From NCBI GenBank assembly GCA_902511005.1, contig CABXDN010000002.1, forward strand, positions 117,900 to 181,899: a stretch of DNA of 64,000 nucleotides, given 5' to 3'. The position numbers and the translations under genes were made by a program. Below the pieces are notes generated by a model. The model did not search any database. It was not told the origin of the DNA and saw only the letters and a program-made list of their open reading frames with translations. Positions 19,070-28,727 of the stretch are shown here, in pieces. Source of the stretch: an uncultured Candidatus Poseidoniales archaeon. Lineage in GTDB: Archaea > Thermoplasmatota > Poseidoniia > Poseidoniales > Thalassarchaeaceae. How positions within the stretch are numbered: the stretch's first letter is position 1; every line of letters starts with the position of its first letter.

Positions 19070-21358
19070 TTAACCGATAACTTCAGCCCAAGCAAGCATT
19101 CTTCCATTTTGAGCATCCATTGCGAAATTTACACTATGTTCACGATTAGAATCTGTCCATTCTCTACTCCCTACAACTAACACTTGTCCTTCTGTTAAAT
19201 CACCAGGAAGGAAGGAAAGTAGATCATTCTCTTCAGATACTGATAGCCTGTAACCATAGGTCGTACCAACTAAATCATGAGATACCTGTAAATCTTGATA
19301 TCTATTATCATCAAGAATCCTATCTTCTAAATTCTTCAATGTGTGTGTCGATGGTATAGCATCTTGATTCCAGGTAATTTCGCCATCATTTCTTCTCTCG
19401 CTCTCAAAGGAACACCCATCATTTTGACGAACTATTGCCCATCCTGAAGTCTCATCAGAACGAACCCAAGAGAGATTCCATTCTTCGAAACCGCCATTGT
19501 CATCTTCATTATAAGAATAAATTGCTTGCCAAATATAGCCCTCCGAATCAATTGCAACAGTAATATCACGATTAGTATGATTGGCCCGTAAACAGTTAGT
19601 TGCATCTTCTAGACTGAAACTTCTAATTTCCGATTCATCCCACATAGCAGTAGACCAATCTTTCTTTGCTGATTCACTTAATTTATCCTCACCGGGTCCG
19701 GGTCGGCTCACATAGGTGGAACCCCAAGAAATTGATTTAGTACCTGAATCTGAGGTTATTTCACTCATTTTCATATTTATTCTCAAGGTACCTTCTGGTA
19801 AAGCTGCATCAGTTGCTGTACTCTCAATAAAACTACAGTCAGACGTACTCTGATCTTTATCGATCAAAACATCGACTATTTGTTCAACGGGCCAAGGCAC
19901 CCCATTTTTAACTAAAATATCAATATTCATTCTACCAAGACATCTTTCAACTTCTGTATGGGTAATTTCAACCGGATAAACTAGGCCGTAACCTTCTTTT
20001 CTCTGTTCAATACCAACGGACCATTTCCAATCTTTATTCCAATCAGACAAGTCCTCAGACTTCATCCCAGATTCTAACTTAATATCTCCAAAAAATTCAT
20101 GTAATTCAATAGGGGTGAGTGGGAAGGTCAATAATGTAGCAATTCCATCTAAATTACTAAACCCATCAACGCCAAAAGTTACGATGTTCGCGTTTGTTCT
20201 AACATTATCAATATCAGTAAAAGATATCGCAGATTCAGATCTTAAGAGACTATGTTCTGCTAGTTCATCATAAATATCTGTAGTCATTTCAAGTTGATTA
20301 CCAGATAGTGACCAACCGAGATTACCACAAACATTTGTGCTTCTATCTTTCCAAGTCTTACCCTCCAAATCAACAGTAAGGCTGTGAGTAACTCTTTGTT
20401 GAACAGTCAAATGAGAACGGCCATATGCATCTTTCGCAGAAACTGTACCTTGTAAATCGGTTACAGTTTTATCAACCGGATGTGTGATTTCATCATCATT
20501 TCCTTTGATAATTTCAATTGAACCGGTCCCTCCAATATTTACTGTTAATCGATTACATGCATCTTGAATTGCAGTATCAGGCAATAAGTCTCTCAATAAA
20601 GAAACCATTTCATCGCCTTCAAAATCAATTAGTCCGTCACTCAAGGTAAAAGTCATTGAATCTTCGTAATTTAGAGGCCGTGCTTGAAACGAAGAATCAG
20701 AGGAAAGAAAGTAAAATACACCTGCTCCAACGAGTAAAATAACTACAAATACTGCTGAAATCTGAGGCCAGTATGTTTTGAAAATATCCAATGAAGGAAG
20801 TGTGATGGTCAGAGAAGGTTTCTCAATATCTTCATTCGAATCGATGAAATCTTTCTTAGTGTCTGTAAATTCAGTAGAGCCCCAAGAATCTTCTTCATCT
20901 AATATCAGAGATTCTCCCACTATTTTGTCTACAGAAGGAGCCGGTTCTTCGAGAATTTCCGCCTCTAATATTTCTGCCACCATGACCTCATTTTTAGTAA
21001 TCTCTTCTGAAGGAATAGTAATACTTTCTTTAATATCAACGCGTGATATTAAACGATCTATCGCATCATCAATATCTCTAGATGAACGGATTTTATCTTT
21101 AGTTTCAATAACAGGAGGTTGAACCTGATTTATTTCAGCCATATCCTCTTCGAGAAATAATTCACCATCTTCTTGATTTGTAGAAGCATTTTCTAAAATC
21201 CTCACAATTAACTCTGCTTTATTACCTGAGATTAATAATTGGCTGTTTTTGCATATCTCTCTTAACTCTGAAACCTTCATTTTTGATAATGAGTCGAAGC
21301 TAAAAGACTCGTCGTCGGCCATGGTTAACAGGCTTAGTCGAATAGGTGAGTCTTTCAA
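19070..21358 (-). CDS. Membrane protein with N-terminal SAP domain and large extracytoplasmic region (start likely 21322)
   Basis: SKMKVSELREICKNSQLLISGNKAELIVRIL (SAP motif); single TM ISAVFVVILLVGAGVFYFL. Confidence 0.75.
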   Translation of the reverse strand: MKDSPIRLSLLTMADDESFSFDSLSKMKVSELREICKNSQLLISGNKAELIVRILENASTNQEDGELFLEEDMAEINQVQPPVIETKDKIRSSRDIDDAIDRLISRVDIKESITIPSEEITKNEVMVAEILEAEILEEPAPSVDKIVGESLILDEEDSWGSTEFTDTKKDFIDSNEDIEKPSLTITLPSLDIFKTYWPQISAVFVVILLVGAGVFYFLSSDSSFQARPLNYEDSMTFTLSDGLIDFEGDEMVSLLRDLLPDTAIQDACNRLTVNIGGTGSIEIIKGNDDEITHPVDKTVTDLQGTVSAKDAYGRSHLTVQQRVTHSLTVDLEGKTWKDRSTNVCGNLGWSLSGNQLEMTTDIYDELAEHSLLRSESAISFTDIDNVRTNANIVTFGVDGFSNLDGIATLLTFPLTPIELHEFFGDIKLESGMKSEDLSDWNKDWKWSVGIEQRKEGYGLVYPVEITHTEVERCLGRMNIDILVKNGVPWPVEQIVDVLIDKDQSTSDCSFIESTATDAALPEGTLRINMKMSEITSDSGTKSISWGSTYVSRPGPGEDKLSESAKKDWSTAMWDESEIRSFSLEDATNCLRANHTNRDITVAIDSEGYIWQAIYSYNEDDNGGFEEWNLSWVRSDETSGWAIVRQNDGCSFESERRNDGEITWNQDAIPSTHTLKNLEDRILDDNRYQDLQVSHDLVGTTYGYRLSVSEENDLLSFLPGDLTEGQVLVVGSREWTDSNREHSVNFAMDAQNGRMLAWAEVIG

Positions 21359-22416
21359 TACCTTCCTTCTTCTGTGTTACAGAATGGCCAGTAGTGGATA
21401 AAAATACGATTTACGGAGGCAAAGAACTCAAGAAGGGTAGGAGGCCGCGACAAAATATGGACCCTCGATTGGTAATTCTATCTCGTGGGCCGCAGTTGTA
21501 CTCAACTAAACGTCTTGCGGAAGAGGCTGAAAAGGTAGGATGGGACGTTAGAATTCTAGATCCTCTCTCACTAACAGTCGTAGTAGATGATAAAGGAGGT
21601 AGAATTTTTCACAAAGGATGGGAAATTAAATGTGAAGCGATTATACCGAGAATTGGATATTCGATTACTGATAGAGGAGTCCCTATAGTACGTCAGTTTG
21701 AAAGAATGGGAGTTATTGTAATGAACTCTGGCGATGGGATAATAAGGAGTAGAAACAAACTAATCGCGTGCCAAATGATGTCTGCAGGAAATATTCCTGT
21801 GCCCGTTACCGCTCAAATAGTATCTTGGGAAGATACAAACAGAGCAATTAACAGAGTAGGAGGAACTCCTTGCGTAGTAAAATCAACTCAAGGAACACAT
21901 GGAGCGGGCGTCTTTTTAGCACATACTGATCAACATGCTAGGCAATTAGTCTATCAAATGTTAGAAAGAGGGATGAGACCTCTCATTCAAGAATATATCA
22001 AAGAGTCTCATGGAAAGGATATACGTGCATTAGTAGTTGGAGGAAAAGTAGTAGCCTGTATGCGTCGAAGAGCAAATGGAGATGAATTTCGTTCAAATTT
22101 TCATCTAGGAGGAAGTGTAGAAAAAGTCCAAATAGACCCGAAATTCGAGACTATTGCTATTGAAGCAGCAAATATTTTAGGACTTGAAATTGCAGGTGTA
22201 GATTTACTAGAATCAGAAAGAGGTGCTCTTGTTTTAGAAGTAAACTCAAGTCCTGGATTAGAAGGTATTGAGAAAGCATCAGAAAAAAATGTAGCGGGAG
22301 CTGTGGCTGAAAGACTCAATCAATTACTACAAAATTCTGATCAAGATGATGGTGATTTATCTGCTAATTTTCAGGATTCAAATCATAGTAAAACAGGTAG
22401 TTTCTCAGAATACTAA
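21346..22416 (+). CDS. RimK/LysX-type ATP-grasp ligase (start likely ATG at 21457)
   Basis: GGTPCVVKSTQGTHGAGVFLA, DIRALVVGGKVVACMRR, LEVNSSPGLEGIE. Confidence 0.9.
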   Translation: MSLSIPSFFCVTEWPVVDKNTIYGGKELKKGRRPRQNMDPRLVILSRGPQLYSTKRLAEEAEKVGWDVRILDPLSLTVVVDDKGGRIFHKGWEIKCEAIIPRIGYSITDRGVPIVRQFERMGVIVMNSGDGIIRSRNKLIACQMMSAGNIPVPVTAQIVSWEDTNRAINRVGGTPCVVKSTQGTHGAGVFLAHTDQHARQLVYQMLERGMRPLIQEYIKESHGKDIRALVVGGKVVACMRRRANGDEFRSNFHLGGSVEKVQIDPKFETIAIEAANILGLEIAGVDLLESERGALVLEVNSSPGLEGIEKASEKNVAGAVAERLNQLLQNSDQDDGDLSANFQDSNHSKTGSFSEY

Positions 22417-22529
22417 TTTTTGATATCGGCATTTAGAATATTCAGCAGAAAAGGCCCCTCCTCCACTAGAATAGGAGAAGCATTCAAGTCCAAGCAGGGA
22501 ACCTTGGGCTTGTCCATAAGGGACATGGG

Positions 22530-23678
22530 ATGCGCGTCGTTCGCGACGATGAGGCGAGGGAATTGACTAAACAGAATGAACAGATTGACAACTCTTGGGT
22601 GGATGAAAAACCACAAAATGAGTCTGATTTAAGCAGTAGTGAATTATTAATTCATACAAAGAATCTACCTCAAAGACTTCAGAGATTAGCATTATTACCT
22701 TGGTTCGAATGTTGGAAACAGCAACTACGAACTGAGAAAAAAAGTGAGCATACCATTAGAGCATATGTTGTAGCAGCAAAAACATTCACTATTACATCAT
22801 TACCTAATGAAGAAAATGAAACATGGGATACCATACAGAATCTCCGAGTTTCAGAGTTGTTTACTAGAAGTAACCCAAATAATGGTCGAATTGATTCATG
22901 GCTAAATACAATTGGAGAATTACGGCCAGCAACTATCAATGCAAGGATTGCAGCAATTACTCATCTTCTAAAATGGCTAGGATATACGATTCCTGAGTGG
23001 ATTCAAAGACCCAGTAGATCAAGATCTTTGCCTCGAACTTTAGGAAAAAGTGATTTGAAAAAAGTTAGACTTGCAGCAACTAGATCGGAGGATCCAATAG
23101 CATTTCCAATTATTACAATGATGCTGGATACTGGATTGAGATGTTCAGAAATTTGTAATTTAGACTTAGATGACGTAGATTTAGATGATTTGTCAGCCTT
23201 AGTAATTGGAGGAAAAGGAGAGAAAGATCGTACTGTTCTTTTTACTAATGCTACATTAAATGCTTTAGAATCTTGGAGGCCAATAAGAAATGCAAGATTG
23301 AAATCTTGTACTAGAAAAGACGATGAAAGATCGTTATTCTTTTCCAGTAGGAGTAGAAGATTGAACCCCCGGTCTGTTCAAAAGTTACTTGATCGAATTG
23401 CAGATGCTTCCGATATACCAAGGTCAAGACTCAGCCCCCACGTTCTAAGGCACTCTTTTGCTACTGGATTATTGGAAAGAGGCGCCGATTTAGTAACAAT
23501 ACAGAGACTTCTAGGGCATGCTAATATTTCCACTACAAGAGTATACTTAGAGATTGGTGATCAAACGCTCAGAGAAATTTACCACCGTGCGCAATCATCA
23601 CAAGAAAATGATAAAAATGAAAGTGATGAAGAAATTTCTACAGGAAATAAAATTGAAAGTGCGCCAATAATTGAATGA
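22530..23678 (+). CDS. Tyrosine recombinase XerC/D (XerA)-like
   Basis: R/K/HxxR/H/Y residues: DTGLRCSEI, GGKGEKDR, HVLRHSFATGLL, LLGHANISTTRVY. Confidence 0.92.
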   Translation: MRVVRDDEARELTKQNEQIDNSWVDEKPQNESDLSSSELLIHTKNLPQRLQRLALLPWFECWKQQLRTEKKSEHTIRAYVVAAKTFTITSLPNEENETWDTIQNLRVSELFTRSNPNNGRIDSWLNTIGELRPATINARIAAITHLLKWLGYTIPEWIQRPSRSRSLPRTLGKSDLKKVRLAATRSEDPIAFPIITMMLDTGLRCSEICNLDLDDVDLDDLSALVIGGKGEKDRTVLFTNATLNALESWRPIRNARLKSCTRKDDERSLFFSSRSRRLNPRSVQKLLDRIADASDIPRSRLSPHVLRHSFATGLLERGADLVTIQRLLGHANISTTRVYLEIGDQTLREIYHRAQSSQENDKNESDEEISTGNKIESAPIIE

Positions 23679-23888
23679 TTATTTACGAGCAGGATTTTTC
23701 TTATTATCTCTTTTATTGACATTTTCTGGACCTTGCCAACTTCTATTAGCAGAAGTCTCATTTCCTTGATGTCCAGGTAAAGGGCAATGTTTTCCTGCAC
23801 GGCATCTAGAACAATTATCATTTGGAGGTTTTTCGACTGTCTTTATCAGACGGCCATACTTCCTCCTTGGCATGAATATAAATTTCAT
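23679..23888 (-). CDS. Small Cys/His protein of unknown function
   Basis: Basic N-terminus MPRRKYGR and CSRCRAGKHCPLPGH zinc-knuckle-like motif. Confidence 0.45.
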   Translation of the reverse strand: MKFIFMPRRKYGRLIKTVEKPPNDNCSRCRAGKHCPLPGHQGNETSANRSWQGPENVNKRDNKKNPARK

Positions 23889-23910
23889 CGACAGGATTTA
23901 GCAGTTCGCA

Positions 23911-24822
23911 TTGAATCTTCACAAATATTACGCATTTATGAGTCGACTTGATGTTTGGGTCATATTACGCATTATCATGGAAGAAGGTTCTAGTTCGAAA
24001 AAACCTCTTGGTTGCGACCCAAATAGTAGCTTGCTATTTGCTCAAGTTATTTCTGGAGAACCAAAAATGATTATTGATGATGAGGGGTTCTTGCGTACTG
24101 CTAATTGGCATAATAAAAAAAGTAAGATTTTTTTGGGAGATGTTGCTAACGTATCTCTGAGGTCATTAGGGCCTCATGACCCTCCTAGATTTATTAAAAA
24201 GCCAGAATATGATGAACAAAAATGGGTAATAGTTTCGTCTTCAGGCGAACTAAAAATTAAAATCACAAGTAACTCATATTGGGGTTTTGGATTATTGGAT
24301 AAATGTTTTTACAATGAAATTGAATTAATAGGCCCTTTACCATTAAGGGCAAGGTGTGTACATGACATTATGGCATCTCTAGGACGGAATCCATGGGAAG
24401 CGAGTAGAGTTAAGGCATTTGAAAAGAAGACAAATGCATCAATAAATGAAAATGGGAAATGTTGGGAAGAACTCGCAAAATATGCTCGTGATGAGATGGA
24501 AGAAGAAATAAAAATAGTAGAAAATGAAGTCAAATCATTAATCGGAACAGAAAAAGGGATTGAGAATATCTTAGAATCCGCTAAATTTGCAATAGAAGAT
24601 GCTCGTGCTGCACTCCAAGATAGGAATGCACCTGCTGTTGAAAGAGCACTAGGGAGAGCCATTACCGCTTTAATTGAAGCAAAACCAGATACAGAAGTAA
24701 GATCATCAGAATTAGAATCTATGATTTCTAAAATTGAAACTGTTGGCTCAAAAAATAATAAGGAAGAAATAGTCGCATCTGACTTATTAGAAAATGATGT
24801 TGATTTTGTAGACTTGACATAG
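23911..24822 (+). CDS. Hypothetical protein with C-terminal helical region (start possibly 23977, MEEGSSS)
   Basis: Long intact ORF; no family recognised. Confidence 0.55.
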   Translation: MNLHKYYAFMSRLDVWVILRIIMEEGSSSKKPLGCDPNSSLLFAQVISGEPKMIIDDEGFLRTANWHNKKSKIFLGDVANVSLRSLGPHDPPRFIKKPEYDEQKWVIVSSSGELKIKITSNSYWGFGLLDKCFYNEIELIGPLPLRARCVHDIMASLGRNPWEASRVKAFEKKTNASINENGKCWEELAKYARDEMEEEIKIVENEVKSLIGTEKGIENILESAKFAIEDARAALQDRNAPAVERALGRAITALIEAKPDTEVRSSELESMISKIETVGSKNNKEEIVASDLLENDVDFVDLT

Positions 24823-24830
24823 TCTGAGAA

Positions 24831-25025
24831 TCATAATCCGAAAGTACTTCCTAACCAATCAATAACGCCATGGTTAGCCAAGTATATAGTTACAGAAAAG
24901 AAAATACAAACGAAGTATATTGTTCCTCTGGAAATTTGGATAGCGTCCTCAGACTCTTCGTCGAAGTAACGAATTAAACCAGCCGCTTGCTGAATTCCAC
25001 TGCCTTTCTTGTCCTTAGCCATCAA
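24831..25025 (-). CDS. secG: Preprotein translocase SecG/Sec61-beta subunit (start ATG at 25022)
   Basis: MAKDKKGSGIQQAAGLIRYFDEE followed by one C-terminal TM; typical archaeal Sec61beta. Confidence 0.9.
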   Translation of the reverse strand: MMAKDKKGSGIQQAAGLIRYFDEESEDAIQISRGTIYFVCIFFSVTIYLANHGVIDWLGSTFGL

Positions 25026-25026
25026 C

Positions 25027-25052
25027 TCGCCGACCTACATACAGTATTTCAA
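25027..25052 (-). promoter_or_regulatory. Promoter motif TTGAAATA-N9-GGTCGGCGA upstream of secG
   Basis: Direct sequence; ATG begins 4 nt downstream. Confidence 0.6.
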
Positions 25053-25110
25053 CGCCGCGAATCAATGAATTCAAAGAAATTAGTTAAAATATCTTAAAAA
25101 AATGTCTCAA

Positions 25111-25479
25111 TCAAGGGTCTAATGTCTCTATTAAGACGCATCCACCGTCAAGTTCGACAATACAAGATGCTGCGTCCATTGCTGTTTCTAGACCCATCGT
25201 CATTAGAATTTCTCGACGTGCTCCATTGTCTGATTGGAATATTAATCTGTGACTCAGTGCATCTAACACTCTCTTATCCACTACTTGCCATATCCACTCA
25301 TCTCTTTCGACATTAATCAAAGCCTCAACTGGAACCAATGGACCTTGCTTAGCACCATTCGTCCTAGCTCTTTTCAATAACTCGGCAAGTTTTCTCGAGG
25401 CCCCACCTTTATCTGTTCGAATTGGATCTCCTGTTTCTTTCGCTATACGTCTCCTTAATCTCGTCATGTGCATCCCCAA
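25111..25479 (-). CDS. Hypothetical protein
   Basis: Intact 122 aa ORF filling the gap between secG and the NSUN gene; no family recognised. Confidence 0.5.
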   Translation of the reverse strand: MGMHMTRLRRRIAKETGDPIRTDKGGASRKLAELLKRARTNGAKQGPLVPVEALINVERDEWIWQVVDKRVLDALSHRLIFQSDNGARREILMTMGLETAMDAASCIVELDGGCVLIETLDP

Positions 25480-25645
25480 ATGCGGAAACTACCGCAACCT
25501 CTGAGGGTTTGTTTGAATGTATAACTATTTATGACAATCAAATCTTTGAAAGTGGGTTTTCTCATGTCAAAAATAGATTCCGAGAAGTAAGTTATCACCG
25601 ATGCTCTTCCGTTTAGTTCATGTTTAATAGGTCAACCGTTAAGAT

Positions 25646-27298
25646 ATGAGTTTAGATGAGCGGTCTTGGGAAACCATAGCCTCAGAGAGCGTTCTTCTCA
25701 ATGCAGTCAGTAACTGGAGGCATGATTCAGACAAGTGGTTGAGCCACTCTATAGAAAGATTGTCTGAGACCGTCAGGGTTAATCCCCTTAGAGATGACAA
25801 AGAATGGGTCGAAAATTGGCTTGAAGAAAACGATGCAAAGAAAATAAAGTGGTTCACAGGTGTAGGAAGCGCTTGGGTTCTACCTTTCGAGAGAGGGAAG
25901 GCAGAAGGTGATGTGAAAGTTATACTATCGGCACTCCATGAAACTGGACGCTTAACCAGACAAGAGGCAGTTTCAATGATTCCGGCAATTGCTCTAGATG
26001 CACAACCTGGAGATCTTGTGCTTGACATGTGCGCTAGTCCTGGTTCTAAAACTACACAAATTGCGGAGCACCTAAATGAAAAGGGAATTGTAATGGCTAA
26101 TGAAGTTGTAAATAGTAGGATAAATACATTGGTTGCCAACACTAAAAGACACGGATCAATCACACCAATAATCGTGCATCATGATGGAAGATTTATTCCT
26201 AAAGTTCCACAAACTGGATTTGACAAAGTCTTAGTCGATGCACCTTGTACTGGTTCGGCTACAACAAGGAAAAATCCAGATGTTTGGAATAAATGGTTAC
26301 CTTCTGGAGGCCGAACTCTTCACAAATTACAATTAGAATTACTAACTAGGGCGATTAGTCTCACCAAACCCGGCGGCAGGATAGTATACTCTACATGCTC
26401 TTTAGACCCAATTGAAAACGAAGCAGTTGTCGCAGAAATTTTGAGAAAATTTGATTATTTATCTTTAATCCCAACCTCTAAATTAATAGGTAAAGTTCCT
26501 GGCAGAAAAGGGATTACTGAATGGCCGAATCTTAACGATGAAGGTTCTATTTCAGACTGGAAGCAGGTAGAAAGTTCAATGCACCCACCCTCTGAAAATG
26601 AAATTAAAAAACAACTTCCAAAATGTTTGAGAATTTGGAATGATGATGTTGATGCTGGGGGGTTCTTTGTTGCTGTTTTTTCAAAATCATCAGACTATGA
26701 AGAAAAAAAAATCAATATAGATAGGGTGCTTAATGATAACCAGATTAAACCTGATGAAATCGGCTTTCCACAACCAGTAGATTCTACTATCTCTGGGATG
26801 ATAGAGGAGAGCCTAGAATGGAAACAAGAGAATTTGTGGAAAAGAGGTAAAAATATACTTTGGTCTACTAGAGAAGCTAAAGAAATTTGGAGATCAGATA
26901 GAAGTAAGAGAAGTGGGCGGACATTTATCCCTGGTAATCGGTGGAGACCTTTAAGAGTCATACATCTTGGATTATTAACTTTAAAATTACAAGAAAATAG
27001 AGTAGAAAGAATAGTTGGGAGAGCAGTAACAAAGATAGTTCAAGAAATTGGACTTGGAAAATCAGAAGTTAGCAGCCAAGTAATCGATGAATTACTGATG
27101 GGTAAGGAACCTCCAGCCTATGAAATAAGTTTAGAGCTAAACAAAATAAGAGGAGGACACATATTGATTGAAGAAAATCAAGACACCTGCTTGCCAGTTT
27201 GGATTGGGGGGAGAGTCTCACTAATGATTTCCGAACAAGAAAGAAGAGTTTCAAGAGCAAAGAGAAAATTACCAATTATCTTAGATGAAGAAGAATGA
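25646..27298 (+). CDS. NOL1/NOP2/Sun-family RNA (cytosine-5) methyltransferase
   Basis: DMCASPGSKTTQIAE, DAPCTGSATTRKNP, YSTCSLDPIENEAVV. Confidence 0.93.
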   Translation: MSLDERSWETIASESVLLNAVSNWRHDSDKWLSHSIERLSETVRVNPLRDDKEWVENWLEENDAKKIKWFTGVGSAWVLPFERGKAEGDVKVILSALHETGRLTRQEAVSMIPAIALDAQPGDLVLDMCASPGSKTTQIAEHLNEKGIVMANEVVNSRINTLVANTKRHGSITPIIVHHDGRFIPKVPQTGFDKVLVDAPCTGSATTRKNPDVWNKWLPSGGRTLHKLQLELLTRAISLTKPGGRIVYSTCSLDPIENEAVVAEILRKFDYLSLIPTSKLIGKVPGRKGITEWPNLNDEGSISDWKQVESSMHPPSENEIKKQLPKCLRIWNDDVDAGGFFVAVFSKSSDYEEKKINIDRVLNDNQIKPDEIGFPQPVDSTISGMIEESLEWKQENLWKRGKNILWSTREAKEIWRSDRSKRSGRTFIPGNRWRPLRVIHLGLLTLKLQENRVERIVGRAVTKIVQEIGLGKSEVSSQVIDELLMGKEPPAYEISLELNKIRGGHILIEENQDTCLPVWIGGRVSLMISEQERRVSRAKRKLPIILDEEE

Positions 27299-27389
27299 AC
27301 GAAAACTTAAACATTTGATTAAAAAAATATTTAATTTATTAGCATATGTTCAATAGCCTCATGTGTAGAGGATTATTTGGGGAATATAT

Positions 27390-27839
27390 TTGTTAGATGA
27401 AATTGATAGAAAAATAATAAGAGTTCTTGAAAAAGATGCTAGGACTTCATTAAGGAAAATTTCAGAACTTGTTGATGTTTCTCTTGGTACTGTTTCAAAT
27501 AGGGTAAAAAAAATGGAAAGAAACGGAGTCATTATGGGGTACTCGGTTATTCTTAATCCGGATGAAATTGGATGGGAGCTAAATGTCGTAATTGGCTTAA
27601 GAATTCAAAAAGGTAGATTAATTGAGATTCAAGAAAAAATCGCTAAAGATTCTAGAGTCCATGGAGTATATGACGTGACTGGAGACTTCGATTCAATGGT
27701 TATAGCTAGAGCAAAAAATCGAAATGATCTTGATGATTTGTCGAAAAATGTACTATCGATAGATGGTGTCGAAAGATCTATTACACATCTTGTTCTTAAC
27801 ACAGTTAAAGAAAAAACCGCCACTTTACCGAATGAATGA
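27390..27839 (+). CDS. Lrp/AsnC-family transcriptional regulator
   Basis: LDEIDRKIIRVLEKDARTSLRKISELVDVSLGTVSNRVKKME HTH plus RAM domain. Confidence 0.93.
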   Translation: MLDEIDRKIIRVLEKDARTSLRKISELVDVSLGTVSNRVKKMERNGVIMGYSVILNPDEIGWELNVVIGLRIQKGRLIEIQEKIAKDSRVHGVYDVTGDFDSMVIARAKNRNDLDDLSKNVLSIDGVERSITHLVLNTVKEKTATLPNE

Positions 27840-27840
27840 A

Positions 27841-28308
27841 TTATAATTCAGCAATTATTTGCTTGAATATATCTGAGTAATAGCTTATCGATTCTACTGT
27901 GCGGAACTCAGACTTGAGTTGCCTAGATAAAACTAATCTCAATCGCTCATCTACTCTTGTATCCATTGATTCAAGACGTGTTTTGAAAGACTTTTGAAGG
28001 CGATCGCCAGTTCTATCCCAGTCCATTAATAGGATTATCTTGGGATAACCATCGATGGCTAATTCGGAACCATATTTTTCATAAAGATATGCGATCATTC
28101 TAGATCTGTCCCAACCTCTATTGATAGTCTCTATTTGCCCTATGAATCCTATTTCTCTAAGGCTTTTAACATCCTTTATCCCCTCAACTAATATTGGACA
28201 AGAAAAGCCGTTTTCACTTAAATCTCGATTCCTAATAATTGATTCTTTTATAGATTTAGCAGCGCTAATAATTCTTTCTTCGGGAATATCTTTTCGAGGC
28301 ATATTCAT
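27841..28308 (-). CDS. Small TOPRIM-domain protein
   Basis: CPILVEGIKDVKSLREIG ... ILLMDWDRTGDRL TOPRIM E and DxD motifs. Confidence 0.75.
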   Translation of the reverse strand: MNMPRKDIPEERIISAAKSIKESIIRNRDLSENGFSCPILVEGIKDVKSLREIGFIGQIETINRGWDRSRMIAYLYEKYGSELAIDGYPKIILLMDWDRTGDRLQKSFKTRLESMDTRVDERLRLVLSRQLKSEFRTVESISYYSDIFKQIIAEL

Positions 28309-28604
28309 TCACCTATAAGTTGAGAAATATATTCATATTTAATATTCCTTATTCTCACAATTTTTTTTCGTGTCTTATGACCTTTATCAATCACGACATT
28401 TTTCTTTTTTACAGATGCCCACGAAGAGATTAGCTCTACTAATTCCATATTCGCTTGACCCGAAATAGGCGGAGAAAGAACTGACACTTTCAATTCGCCT
28501 CGCCATTTATCGACACCGAATATACTTTTTTTACTTGAATTGGGCAACATATGAATAAATATCAATACATCATCGTCCGACTCTACTAACCATCTATGTG
28601 ACAT
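28305..28604 (-). CDS. DUF167/YggU-family protein
   Basis: LKVSVLSPPISGQANMELVELIS...KGHKTRKKIVRI. Confidence 0.8.
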   Translation of the reverse strand: MSHRWLVESDDDVLIFIHMLPNSSKKSIFGVDKWRGELKVSVLSPPISGQANMELVELISSWASVKKKNVVIDKGHKTRKKIVRIRNIKYEYISQLIGE

Positions 28605-28727
28605 ATCTATAATGGCCTAACAATAACTGTTTAGAAATTATTCTAATGAATGGCTCTATGTACTTAGTAAGGCAGACTATGCGCGACATTTAACAAGAGG
28701 TTTCACTCGCATTGGAAATGAGATAGC

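Noticed and set aside
22530-23678. Tyrosine recombinase as a mobile-element integrase
   Set aside because: Architecture and length fit chromosomal XerA-like recombinase; no att-like direct repeats or cargo genes seen.
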